From: an uncultured Muribaculaceae bacterium
Lineage (GTDB): Bacteria > Bacteroidota > Bacteroidia > Bacteroidales > Muribaculaceae
Direction: 5' to 3'
Assembly (NCBI GenBank): GCA_910579995.1
Contig: CAJTWH010000011.1
Coordinates: 28,302-92,301, forward strand
Length of the DNA stretch: 64,000 bases
The notes under the pieces: model-generated
The model's database searches: none
What the model was told of the DNA's origin: nothing
What the model saw: the letters and a program-made list of their open reading frames with translations, nothing else
Part shown: positions 29,885-38,400 of the stretch, piece after piece
Layout of the letters: the number at the start of each line of letters is the position of its first letter
Numbering within the stretch: position 1 is the first letter of the stretch
Program-made: the position numbers and the translations under genes

Positions 29885-30654
29885 TTCCCTATGAGATATA
29901 CAAGTGATATACCAAGATTTGTTGGTCCGAAATAATTACGCTCGCGACGGTTGATCAATGCACCATTGTCGATGTTATAATAGGTATTATATGAAGTATT
30001 CACATATCCCACACCTATCTCAAACTCCAAACGCCACTTATCATCCAAGCGCAAGGAATAGCTATAGTCGATATTGACACCTAACAATGGTCGGCCTGTA
30101 GCCTGATATCGATGTTCATCATATCTGAAATTGAACCAAGCCACGTCAGCACTGACACCAAAAGCATGTCCGCTGCCGACTTCCTTCAGATAATATCTGA
30201 CACCGGGCCTAAGAGCTACTGTGCGCAGTCCAAACGAATCCTTCCAGTCCCAGAGACTCCACATTACGGGTAATTGTGCAGAGAAATGGTTTGAGATACT
30301 GATTTCGCCGGCAATGTTCAAGACGGCAAAAACATCATAAGCAAGATTCGTCTTTAAGGCAAAGTATCTGCTATCGCCTCCGGCAGAAGATACAGAAGAA
30401 GACGATGTGGAAGATGAAGAAGCTTTTACAGCTGCTTTCGGAGTGCTTTTATCGACTTTCTTCACCTCGGTTTTCTCCTGAGATTTTGCTGTGTCGGAAA
30501 TCTTAATGGCAGTCTTCTCTTTTGGAGCTGAAGTTCTGATCCGCGGAATCTGTGCATTTGCGCAGAATCCACTGAAGACCAACGCAGCGATAAGAAGTTT
30601 AAATTTCAAGCTCCGGCACTTGATCTTCAAGTATTGTCTGGTATCCATTTTCAT
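29881..30654 (-). CDS. DUF3575 outer-membrane beta-barrel protein
   Basis: A 257-residue protein with a signal sequence ending near FCANAQ, a Lys/Ser-rich linker (residues ~40-90, including a poly-Ser run) and a C-terminal barrel typical of DUF3575: FALKTNLAYDVFAVLNIAGE, WSLWDWKDSFGLRTVALRPG, YYLKEVGSGHAFGV and LGISLVYLIGK. DUF3575 genes usually start Bacteroidetes fimbrial clusters. The ATG at 30654 overlaps the upstream lyase gene by 56 bases; ATG 30648 or a TTG at 30609, which gives a normal signal peptide right after the basic LKFK, are alternatives. It overlaps the next gene by 4 bases. Confidence 0.82.
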   Translation of the reverse strand: MKMDTRQYLKIKCRSLKFKLLIAALVFSGFCANAQIPRIRTSAPKEKTAIKISDTAKSQEKTEVKKVDKSTPKAAVKASSSSTSSSSVSSAGGDSRYFALKTNLAYDVFAVLNIAGEISISNHFSAQLPVMWSLWDWKDSFGLRTVALRPGVRYYLKEVGSGHAFGVSADVAWFNFRYDEHRYQATGRPLLGVNIDYSYSLRLDDKWRLEFEIGVGYVNTSYNTYYNIDNGALINRRERNYFGPTNLGISLVYLIGK

Positions 30655-33208
30655 TAATTATTGTAGCTTGCCCCTTATAGGAAATGTTTATGTCCTCTTT
30701 CATATTTCGGATAAAGAATAAAGGATTGCCTTCAGCAGAGGTATTAACCTTGATAATGTATCCGGCATACTTTATACGACCGTCAGACAATATCTCAGGG
30801 TTTGGCGCAGGACGCTTCAAGGGGTGGGTATTTATTATCGTGGCAAAACGATATACTTTCGAAGGTGCTGAGGTAGCGTTGAAATGCCAGTGATTTGGAT
30901 ATGGAGCGAAATTACCGTTGGCATCGGCTCTTAACCAATTCACAGCCGGAACTTTAAACTGAGAAGTAGTGTCTGTGTCAAGTTTTCCGCTTGAGAATAT
31001 GAAAGCGTCAGAAGCACCACCTTTATTTGTTGCCTGAACATGGACGAAGCGATTATCGGCATTATCAAGATTCATCGGCTCGGCCACAGTATGGAGCATG
31101 TAGGTCCATGTTATCGGCTCATCAGCAACCAGTTCATCGTAGATAAAGATACACCCTGTGTTGCCGAGATTTACTATATGCCTGCGGAAAGTCTCCACAT
31201 GATTTTCATCCCAACCGTTTTCAGGAGTATATTCGACATCAGATTGCTCTCCACGCATTAGCCAAAGGGGCGAAATCACCTTGCCGTAAGCATTGGACGC
31301 GTCGCCTAAAACGTAACCGATCTTGTCACTTGCATAATAACGTGGAATCCATCCATAACCTTCCGTACCAATTTTCTGTCCCATTCCATTAGCAAGGATA
31401 GTATTATGGCCAAAGGTGCCGCGATGACAGATCATCGAGTGTTTGTCGGTAAACTCAATATGATGTCCGCTGCTGTAGAACAGAGGTTTACCACCGAAAA
31501 AGGTGTTGAACGCATTCTGGTTTGCAAGGGCATGAGATGTTGAGCCATAAGGACTCGAGCGGAAACTCCACATTGCATTAGCTCCTACTCTATCCCAATT
31601 GGTAAGGAATGAGGCCAGTCCTGTCTGCGGGAATACGTATCCGGGAGCCAAGTCAACCAATCCGGGACCTTCAGGCAATTCTTTTTCACACTGAAGGCGG
31701 AACCAGCACAAGTCTCCGGGCTTTGCCAGAAGTGATTTTTTAAGATAATCAGGATTAGCGGCAAGCGTACGGCGTACGAAATCTGCAGCGTATGTATTAC
31801 CGCGCAATCTCGCCAAAGCGTCGAGATATCCGATACGTATCGAATTAGGCCGCACTACATTCTGGTGACTGCTTCCGTTTCCTGCAGACTTCGAGAAAGG
31901 AGGCTGCTGGTACATGGTATACATTATATTATTGTCATACCAAGGGTCGCTGAAGAAATCGTAACCTGAAATACGGCTATAAAGATAGGGTACCTCAATC
32001 AAGGTTTTTGTATTGACTGTAAAATACGAGTCACCGTTATGCCATCCGCCGTCGGCATTCAAACCGGGGAATCTTGCAAGCCAGACATTATAACAGTAGT
32101 CTGCCCACAGCTCCGATTCTTCAAGTTCGTTATAGGTAGCCAATGCCGCCATTGTTGTGATTCGCAAAGTCATCTGCCAGATATGATTCTCTGCGATATG
32201 GTTTTCAAGGTTATTATTAAAGCGCTTATACATATCGGCACCCTTACGTCTTACCACATCAAGAAGCTCTGATTTCTGCTCCTTGGAAAGCAGGTCATAA
32301 AACGAATCATACGCAAGAGAAGCCAATGACAGGAGAGTGGCGTCGTTGAAATCACCTTTGACATTCTTATTCTTATCCCAACTGCACATTGTCAGAATAC
32401 GCGACAAAGCATTGTCGGCATATTTCTTGTCTTTGGTCAAGAGATAGGCTCTGATCAGAGCTTCACTATTTTGTTCTTCAGCGTCTATGATACGACGGCT
32501 CTCCCTTGTCAGATAAGAATTTTTCTGCATGTCGTTCTGCAGATTCTTAAGGTGTTCTGTGGGAATAGCCTCTATCTTTTTCATCGGAGTGGCAAGCGCC
32601 TTGTCGGCGGCCTCGATATACCACGTGTATTCAGGCTTTGACTTACTTTGGGCGATAAAATTATCCCAATTATTCTTATCCACAAGGATACGCGGATGGT
32701 ATGCGGGAAGTTTAGATATAAATTTCTTGTATGAAGGCGGAGCGAATTTGTCAGGATTATCACCTACAGTCACACTGAAGATCTTACTCCACTCTTCTTT
32801 ACCCTGCTCATCGACATAGGCATACTGCCAATACCAGACACCGGGAGTGAGAGTTTGCTCCGGATTATACATTGGCCATTTCGTGTCTATGGTAACGGCA
32901 TCCTTGGCAAGCGTCTTGTCTTTGCCAAAGCGTATGCGATAATGCAGTTTTGATTTATCCACCTTTTTTACCGTATGCTCGAAGCCGTCAAGCGGTGCTC
33001 CTGTGGTACGGGCATATTCTGGCAACGGCCACTGGAACGACACGAAACGGTCATCTACAACAGCACCGTCAAGAGGATACTCAGTAGCGCGCGATTCATG
33101 CATCAATGTGACGTCTGTCAGTCTGATATTAGCGTTATCTTTTGCGATTGCCGGAGAAGACAGCAGCAATCCCAAAAAGAAGAATGACGCGAGTTTAAAT
33201 TTTGTCAT
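30599..33208 (-). CDS. DUF4962/heparinase II-III-type polysaccharide lyase, periplasmic type
   Basis: An 869-residue protein with a standard signal peptide (FFFLGLLLSSPAIA) and no lipobox Cys. The DUF4962-like N-terminal domain (TPGVWYWQYAYVDEQG) is followed by the helical toroid (ENHIAENHIWQMTLRITTM, DGGWHNGDSYFTVNTKT) and the beta-sandwich (TSHALANQNAFNTFFGGKP, HRGTFGHNTILANGMGQ, CIFIYDELVADEPITW). It parallels the lipoprotein lyase at 24702-27248 along its whole length. As first gene of the operon and probably periplasmic, it likely acts on oligosaccharides imported by the SusC, leaving unsaturated uronates for the GH88 enzyme. Assignment to a specific PL family (such as PL21-related or another DUF4962 family) needs a profile search. 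Confidence 0.88.
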   Translation of the reverse strand: MTKFKLASFFFLGLLLSSPAIAKDNANIRLTDVTLMHESRATEYPLDGAVVDDRFVSFQWPLPEYARTTGAPLDGFEHTVKKVDKSKLHYRIRFGKDKTLAKDAVTIDTKWPMYNPEQTLTPGVWYWQYAYVDEQGKEEWSKIFSVTVGDNPDKFAPPSYKKFISKLPAYHPRILVDKNNWDNFIAQSKSKPEYTWYIEAADKALATPMKKIEAIPTEHLKNLQNDMQKNSYLTRESRRIIDAEEQNSEALIRAYLLTKDKKYADNALSRILTMCSWDKNKNVKGDFNDATLLSLASLAYDSFYDLLSKEQKSELLDVVRRKGADMYKRFNNNLENHIAENHIWQMTLRITTMAALATYNELEESELWADYCYNVWLARFPGLNADGGWHNGDSYFTVNTKTLIEVPYLYSRISGYDFFSDPWYDNNIMYTMYQQPPFSKSAGNGSSHQNVVRPNSIRIGYLDALARLRGNTYAADFVRRTLAANPDYLKKSLLAKPGDLCWFRLQCEKELPEGPGLVDLAPGYVFPQTGLASFLTNWDRVGANAMWSFRSSPYGSTSHALANQNAFNTFFGGKPLFYSSGHHIEFTDKHSMICHRGTFGHNTILANGMGQKIGTEGYGWIPRYYASDKIGYVLGDASNAYGKVISPLWLMRGEQSDVEYTPENGWDENHVETFRRHIVNLGNTGCIFIYDELVADEPITWTYMLHTVAEPMNLDNADNRFVHVQATNKGGASDAFIFSSGKLDTDTTSQFKVPAVNWLRADANGNFAPYPNHWHFNATSAPSKVYRFATIINTHPLKRPAPNPEILSDGRIKYAGYIIKVNTSAEGNPLFFIRNMKEDINISYKGQATIINENGYQTILEDQVPELEI

Positions 33209-33234
33209 GGTGATAGTTCGGTTTTAGTTCGGTT

Positions 33235-33243
33235 GCAAAATTA
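33235..33243 (-). promoter_or_regulatory. proximal -7 box of the lyase operon
   Basis: On the minus strand TAATTTTGC matches TAnnTTTGY and lies 26 bases before the lyase ATG. The nearest upstream TTG is 24 bases away, longer than usual, so this may be a weak or activator-dependent start. Confidence 0.45.
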
Positions 33244-33427
33244 GAGTATCTGTAAAAATAATCCATTCAATATGGTAGTTTCATCTTGCAACAACGTACA
33301 AATCAATTGCAATTATGTTTATTTTATCTTCAATATTGTTCATAATTGACGATACTGATTGAATCCCAAGGGTTTTGCGAATCATAACGATTGCATACTA
33401 AAGAGGTCTAAGCTACTGATTTATACT

Positions 33428-33459
33428 GCAAAATTAATAAATAGCCGGAAGATGAACAA
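33428..33459 (-). promoter_or_regulatory. distal consensus promoter of the lyase operon
   Basis: Minus-strand TTG (33459-33457), exactly 20 bases, then TAATTTTGC (33436-33428): a full match to the Bacteroidetes primary promoter form. It would give a leader of about 210 bases before the ATG at 33208. The 310-base gap between the sulfatase and lyase genes holds this, the proximal box and A/T-rich DNA that could bind the HTCS. Confidence 0.6.
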
Positions 33460-33518
33460 GAATGAGTCTACAGATAATTGACATTAAATATAGATATCCT
33501 GTTTCATAACACTCCTGA

Positions 33519-34892
33519 TCACTTATCAAGATTAGTCACCGGGATAAAACGAGTTGACGGATACTGTTCGTTGCGATAATGTTCGATCATCCAATCCTTA
33601 AGGATTTCACGGTGACGTTGGAGTTCGTCGGAATATCGCTTCTCGATTGCAAGATTCATCATCTCACCTCTATCAGTTTCCATATCATAGAGCATTTCCC
33701 GGTTTTTACCGGCTTCGTAGAGCACATATTTGTAGCGAGGAGTACGCACCGCCCAGCCTCTGGTACCACCGGTCTGCGCAAATATGGTCTCGGTGACAAC
33801 ATAGTCTTGGTGCTTGTATGCAGAGTCAGCCTTTTCAGCGACTTTGCGGTAGCTTACACCTTTGCAATGAGCCGGAACAGGAGCCTCAGCCCAATCCAGC
33901 ACACTCGGTATCAGATCTATACCGTTATTCACGAGTTGGGGCACGGTAGCACCCGCATTTTTTCCCTTTGGGAGACAAACAATCATAGGCACATTGGCAA
34001 CCTCCTCATATAGTACGGTCTTCTGATTCCACCTGTGCGCCCCTTGTCCATCGCCATGGTCGGAAGTGAAAATCACAACTGTATTATCCCACAGATTCTG
34101 ACGGTCAAGCTCATCGACAATCTTACCGATTTCAGCGTCGACGCTTTCAATCAGGCTGAAATAGGCGTGCCTGTATCTACGCCAATCATCAGGGGTATAG
34201 TCTATAGTCGGATAAAGGCGATAGCTGCGGCTTTTCTCCCACTGCAGAACATCTGCGTCGTATGCCCCGACATTAAAGTTGGCGGGAAGGTTGGGGCAAG
34301 ATTCAATATCTACCTCATTCACGGTTGCAAATGGTGTTTTCTGCCCTCGGGCGTATTCACAGATATTATGAGGATTATCAAATGACGCAACCAAAAAGAA
34401 TGGTTTGTCGCCATGATCAGCCTTTATGAATTCCACAGCAGCCTCGGCAAGCCCGATGTCGTTATGGCCATGAAGATTCTTGAATCCAAATGCGGTATCA
34501 GCAGGTAACGAATTGGTATTCACGTGCCATTTTCCTGAATATCCATTGTCGTATCCGGCTTCTTGCATGATGTTGCCAAGAGTGCGCATGCGTAAAGAAT
34601 CCGGCAGAGGAGTTTCATTTTCAGCCATTCCAATTTCAGCAGGCATATAACCTGTAAACATTGAGGCTCTTGAAGGCCCACTCAGCGGCAGTGCGCAATA
34701 TACATTATCGAATCTGACGCCACGGGCAGCAAGTCGGTCCATATTAGGAGTGCGCACATCTTTATTACCTGCACAACTCATAGCATTGGCACTCTGCTGG
34801 TCAGTCATTATATATACGATGTTGGGGCGTGCGGCACTCACACTTCCCCACAACGCACAAACCGTACTGACAAGAATTAAAAACTTTTTCAT
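33519..34892 (-). CDS. S1-family sulfatase, serine-type (FGly precursor Ser71)
   Basis: A 457-residue protein with a signal peptide (FLILVSTVCALWGSVSA). Metal-binding start PNIVYIMTDQQSANAMSC, then the sulfatase signature LSGPSRASMFTG, where Ser71 is the residue oxidised to formylglycine. GKWHVNT, FFLVASFDNPHN, TVVIFTSDHGDGQGAHRW and TRGWAVRTPRYKYVLYE complete the family pattern. A Ser-type signature needs an anaerobic radical-SAM maturase, which is encoded at 40986. It desulfates sugars in the periplasm during breakdown of a sulfated glycan. Sulfatase subfamily and position specificity are not assignable by eye. It has its own promoter and is not part of the lyase operon. Confidence 0.95.
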   Translation of the reverse strand: MKKFLILVSTVCALWGSVSAARPNIVYIMTDQQSANAMSCAGNKDVRTPNMDRLAARGVRFDNVYCALPLSGPSRASMFTGYMPAEIGMAENETPLPDSLRMRTLGNIMQEAGYDNGYSGKWHVNTNSLPADTAFGFKNLHGHNDIGLAEAAVEFIKADHGDKPFFLVASFDNPHNICEYARGQKTPFATVNEVDIESCPNLPANFNVGAYDADVLQWEKSRSYRLYPTIDYTPDDWRRYRHAYFSLIESVDAEIGKIVDELDRQNLWDNTVVIFTSDHGDGQGAHRWNQKTVLYEEVANVPMIVCLPKGKNAGATVPQLVNNGIDLIPSVLDWAEAPVPAHCKGVSYRKVAEKADSAYKHQDYVVTETIFAQTGGTRGWAVRTPRYKYVLYEAGKNREMLYDMETDRGEMMNLAIEKRYSDELQRHREILKDWMIEHYRNEQYPSTRFIPVTNLDK

Positions 34893-34916
34893 GATAAAAT
34901 ATTTTATTTTCCGATG

Positions 34917-34925
34917 GCAAAGTTA
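34917..34925 (-). promoter_or_regulatory. -7 box of the sulfatase gene
   Basis: Minus-strand TAACTTTGC matches TAnnTTTGY and lies 24 bases before the sulfatase ATG. No TTG occurs at the usual distance, so the -33 element is weak or replaced by an activator. Confidence 0.5.
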
Positions 34926-35052
34926 CACCTAATCCCCATCGTCGTCATTCACAAATGTGCAATGATTCGCCATACACTTTTATTTATGTTGAAATTGCTT
35001 TTAAATTTGTGCAAATCATTACACTTTAATATGTTAGCAAAATCTATTATTA

Positions 35053-35376
35053 TATCTTTGCGGAGGAAAAACAACCTTAATCACATTCATGGAAATGAAA
35101 ATCAACCCACTTTGCCCCACCCTCCCCGCGTATCTAAAACAGCAACAGAAGCGATGATGGAGAATGTCGGCAACAGATCCGCCCAATCAATATCCCGATA
35201 TTAATCGGAGAACCATATACTATACAATTGAAAGTAGAAAGATTGTTTTAATGAACTGAAGCAGCTATATTCCACAGCAGGAACCGAAAGGCAACAAAGA
35301 TTGTCGTGAGACACTCGAAAGCCCTTTCACATCAGCTTAAAATACACATCTTTATGCTTTAAAGATGTGTATTTTT
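35053..35376 (+). ncRNA. candidate independent short transcript upstream of the HTCS (promoter box plus terminator)
   Basis: TATCTTTGC at 35053-35061 is a TAnnTTTGY box. A 16-bp perfect hairpin with a T-run at 35339-35376 ends the interval, and a second box at 35401 then starts the HTCS transcript. About 310 bases of RNA would result. The only reading frame near its 5' end is a 22-codon one from 35090 (MEMKINPLCPTLPAYLKQQQ), of uncertain value. The 538-base sulfatase-HTCS gap otherwise contains no gene. It could be a small RNA, a small-protein mRNA or a leader remnant. Confidence 0.4.
35339..35376 (+). terminator. strong intrinsic terminator upstream of HTCS
   Basis: AAAATACACATCTTTA pairs perfectly with TAAAGATGTGTATTTT around TGCTT, followed by further T residues. 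It insulates the HTCS from upstream plus-strand transcription. Confidence 0.8.
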
Positions 35377-35400
35377 CTTCCTATTAACGACAATTTTACG

Positions 35401-35409
35401 TATCTTTGC
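35401..35409 (+). promoter_or_regulatory. -7 box of the HTCS gene
   Basis: TATCTTTGC matches TAnnTTTGY and ends 21 bases before the ATG at 35431. A TTC replaces TTG at the -33 distance, so the promoter is probably moderate. Confidence 0.55.
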
Positions 35410-35430
35410 AAATGAAATTAATTTCTAACA

Positions 35431-38400
35431 ATGAGACTTCCATATTCCATCATATTATTCATCACGGCGTGTTTGACCACCTTCGCCAACGAAACGTTGG
35501 GCGGCCATATTTCATTCAGACATCTTGGCCTCAACGAAGGGCTTTCACACACCACAGTACCGAGCATAACTCAGGACAGTTTAGGCTATATGTGGTTTGC
35601 CACCTACGACGGACTTAACCGATATGATGGATATACCTTCAAGGTTTACCGGCATAATGACTCCATCCCCGGAAGTATCTCCTCTGACATTGTGCGCCAA
35701 GTAATTACAGATTTTGAAGGGAATGTCTGGGCGGCTTCTGAAAATGAATTGTCATTATATGACCGCACTGACGATTCTTTCAAGCATTTTTCAGTCGGTC
35801 CTGCCGAAGGGTATTCAATAGAAGCTGTCATACCTATCAATCGAGACACGCTCGCAACAACCGGAAACAATCAATTGTCTCTTTTTGACAAAAATACTGA
35901 AGAATTTATCAATCTTGAAGTGCCGGCAGGTTTCCGCGGTACGGCCCTTGCAAGCAAAGGCAATCTTCTGATAGCAGGCTCTGAAGAAGGATCTCTTGTA
36001 AGCAAATCACTGGAGGACAACAGCCTACATGTATTCCGACTCCCTATAAAGACCCGTATCAATGCCATTATGGTGGATAAAGATGAAGCTTGGATAGGAA
36101 CAGAGGGTGCCGGGCTATATATCTACAACCTAAGCTCAAAAAGACTTCAGCGGTATACTACAGATGATTCGTCCGGTCTTGGCAGCAACTTCGTGCGCTC
36201 CCTTAAACGCGACAAGACCGGACGAATCTGGGCAGGAACATTTCAGGGTCTGAGTATCTTAGACCCTGAGACCAATACATTTACAAACTATACCTCAACA
36301 CAGGAGTCTTCCAAGGGATTATCACAATCTTCAGTAAGGAGCATATACATCGACTCTCAGGACGGTATCTGGGCGGGAACTTTTTTTGGAGGATTGAATT
36401 ATTTCCATCCTCTTGAAAATCAGTTTAGGACCTTGCAACATGACTATTCAGGGCCATCGCTAAACGATAATGTAGTTTCATGTATTGAAGAAGGTAAGGA
36501 TGGGAAACTGTATATCGGCACAAACAATGGCGGCGTGAACATATACAATCCACACAATGGCGATTTCAAGCAATACACCATTGCCAACGGACTGACCTCA
36601 AATGATGTAAAGGCAATATATATAAGCGATAAACATGCCTATATCGGAGTCCATACCGGACGTATGTGCATTGTAAATCTGACAAAAGGCTCGGTGAATG
36701 AAATAAAATCTTCGCCGCAAAATGTATTTGCCATTACAGAGGCCGACGGAAACAAGCTATGGTTAGGGACTCTCAACGGACTTGTGCTATATGACCCCGA
36801 AGCCAATACATTTCAGCATATCGATTCCGACACCAAAGGAATCGCCATACACCCCAATTCAGTGACAAATCTATTTAAAGATAACAAAGGGCGGTTATGG
36901 CTGTATGGCGATGAAGGTTTCAATGCCTACGTTCCTGACGGCAGCAGGCTACGCAAGTCAAATATTACCGACAAACTCCAATCAATCAGTAATATCAACA
37001 CATCTGTCATTTATCAGAATTCTGAAGACAACACGATATGGATAGGTACCCGCAATGGTCTTTACCGCTATGATGAAAATAACGGGAATCTAAGACATTT
37101 CACAACCGAGGACGGCTTGGCCAACAATATAGTATACGGTATCCTGATAACCGGAAATGGAGAAATCTGGATAAGCACCAACGGAGGTCTTTCAACATTA
37201 GACCCCAAAACGATGACTTTTCGCAATTACTCCACAAAAGATGGTCTGCCAAGCAATCAATTCAATGTCGGGTCAAGCTGTCTTGCTTCGAACGGCTCAA
37301 TATATTTCGGAGGAGTAAACGGTATCACCTATTTCAATCCAACCGAATTACAATTGAACCCCTTCTCACCCAAACCTCTCTTTACCGGCCTGAAACTATT
37401 CAACACCTATATTTCGCCGGGCGACGGCAGCGGTATTTTGAAAAAATCAATCGATCAGACCGAATCGATAACATTCGGCGCGGACCAGTCGATGTTTACC
37501 GTTGAGTTTTCGGTATGCAATTATATTGCCGGAGAGCACAATACGTTTGCCTACAATCTTGACGGACAGGATGAAGATTGGTATTTCACCGATGATATAA
37601 GATCAGTCACCTACCATAATTTACCTGCTGGCAAATATACATTTATGGTAAAGGCCGCCAATAACGACGGAGTATGGAGTGAGCCGACAATGCTAAGCAT
37701 AACCGTCCGTCCGAAATGGTATAACACTTGGTGGGCCGCATTGCTGTTTATTGGATTTGTAATATTAGGAGTATACTTGGCGATACGCTACAAGTGGCAT
37801 AAAAAATCAATCCGGCAGCAATTGGAGTTTGAGCGTAAAGATAAGCAGAGGCTACATGAAATAGATGATATGAAGGTGAGATTCTTTATAAACATGTCTC
37901 ACGAGCTTCGGACACCCCTGACTCTTATCTTGCTACCAATCACCGAATTAATAGACAAAATAAATGACCCTACAACATTAGCCAAGCTAAAGACTGTACG
38001 CAACAACGCACAGCGAATGCTCAATATTGTAAATCTCACGTTGGATTATCGCAAAGCCGAAATGGGCATGTTCAAGCTTAGCGTATCCCCTACAGACGTT
38101 TATTCCATCATCAAGAGGGTATTTGATATTTATGAAAGAGAAGCAGTAAGAAAGAATATCACATACAAACTCGACTCGACCATCGGAGACTCCCCGCTGC
38201 TTTGCGATTCAAAATACCTCGATCTGATGGTGAATAATCTGATTTCCAACGCATTCAAATATACTGCCGCCGGAGGCTCAATAAATGTATCCATATCAAG
38301 GGACGGAGATTATCTTCATATCGAAGTCAGAGATACAGGATGTGGCATACCGGCAGACAAGCTTGATGTAATATTCGATCGTTTCTATCAAGTGAACGAC

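Noticed and set aside
34914..35204. A 96-codon plus-strand frame in the sulfatase-HTCS gap
   Set aside because: No family resemblance; it begins over the sulfatase promoter and crosses a promoter-like box, with composition typical of non-coding A/T-rich DNA.
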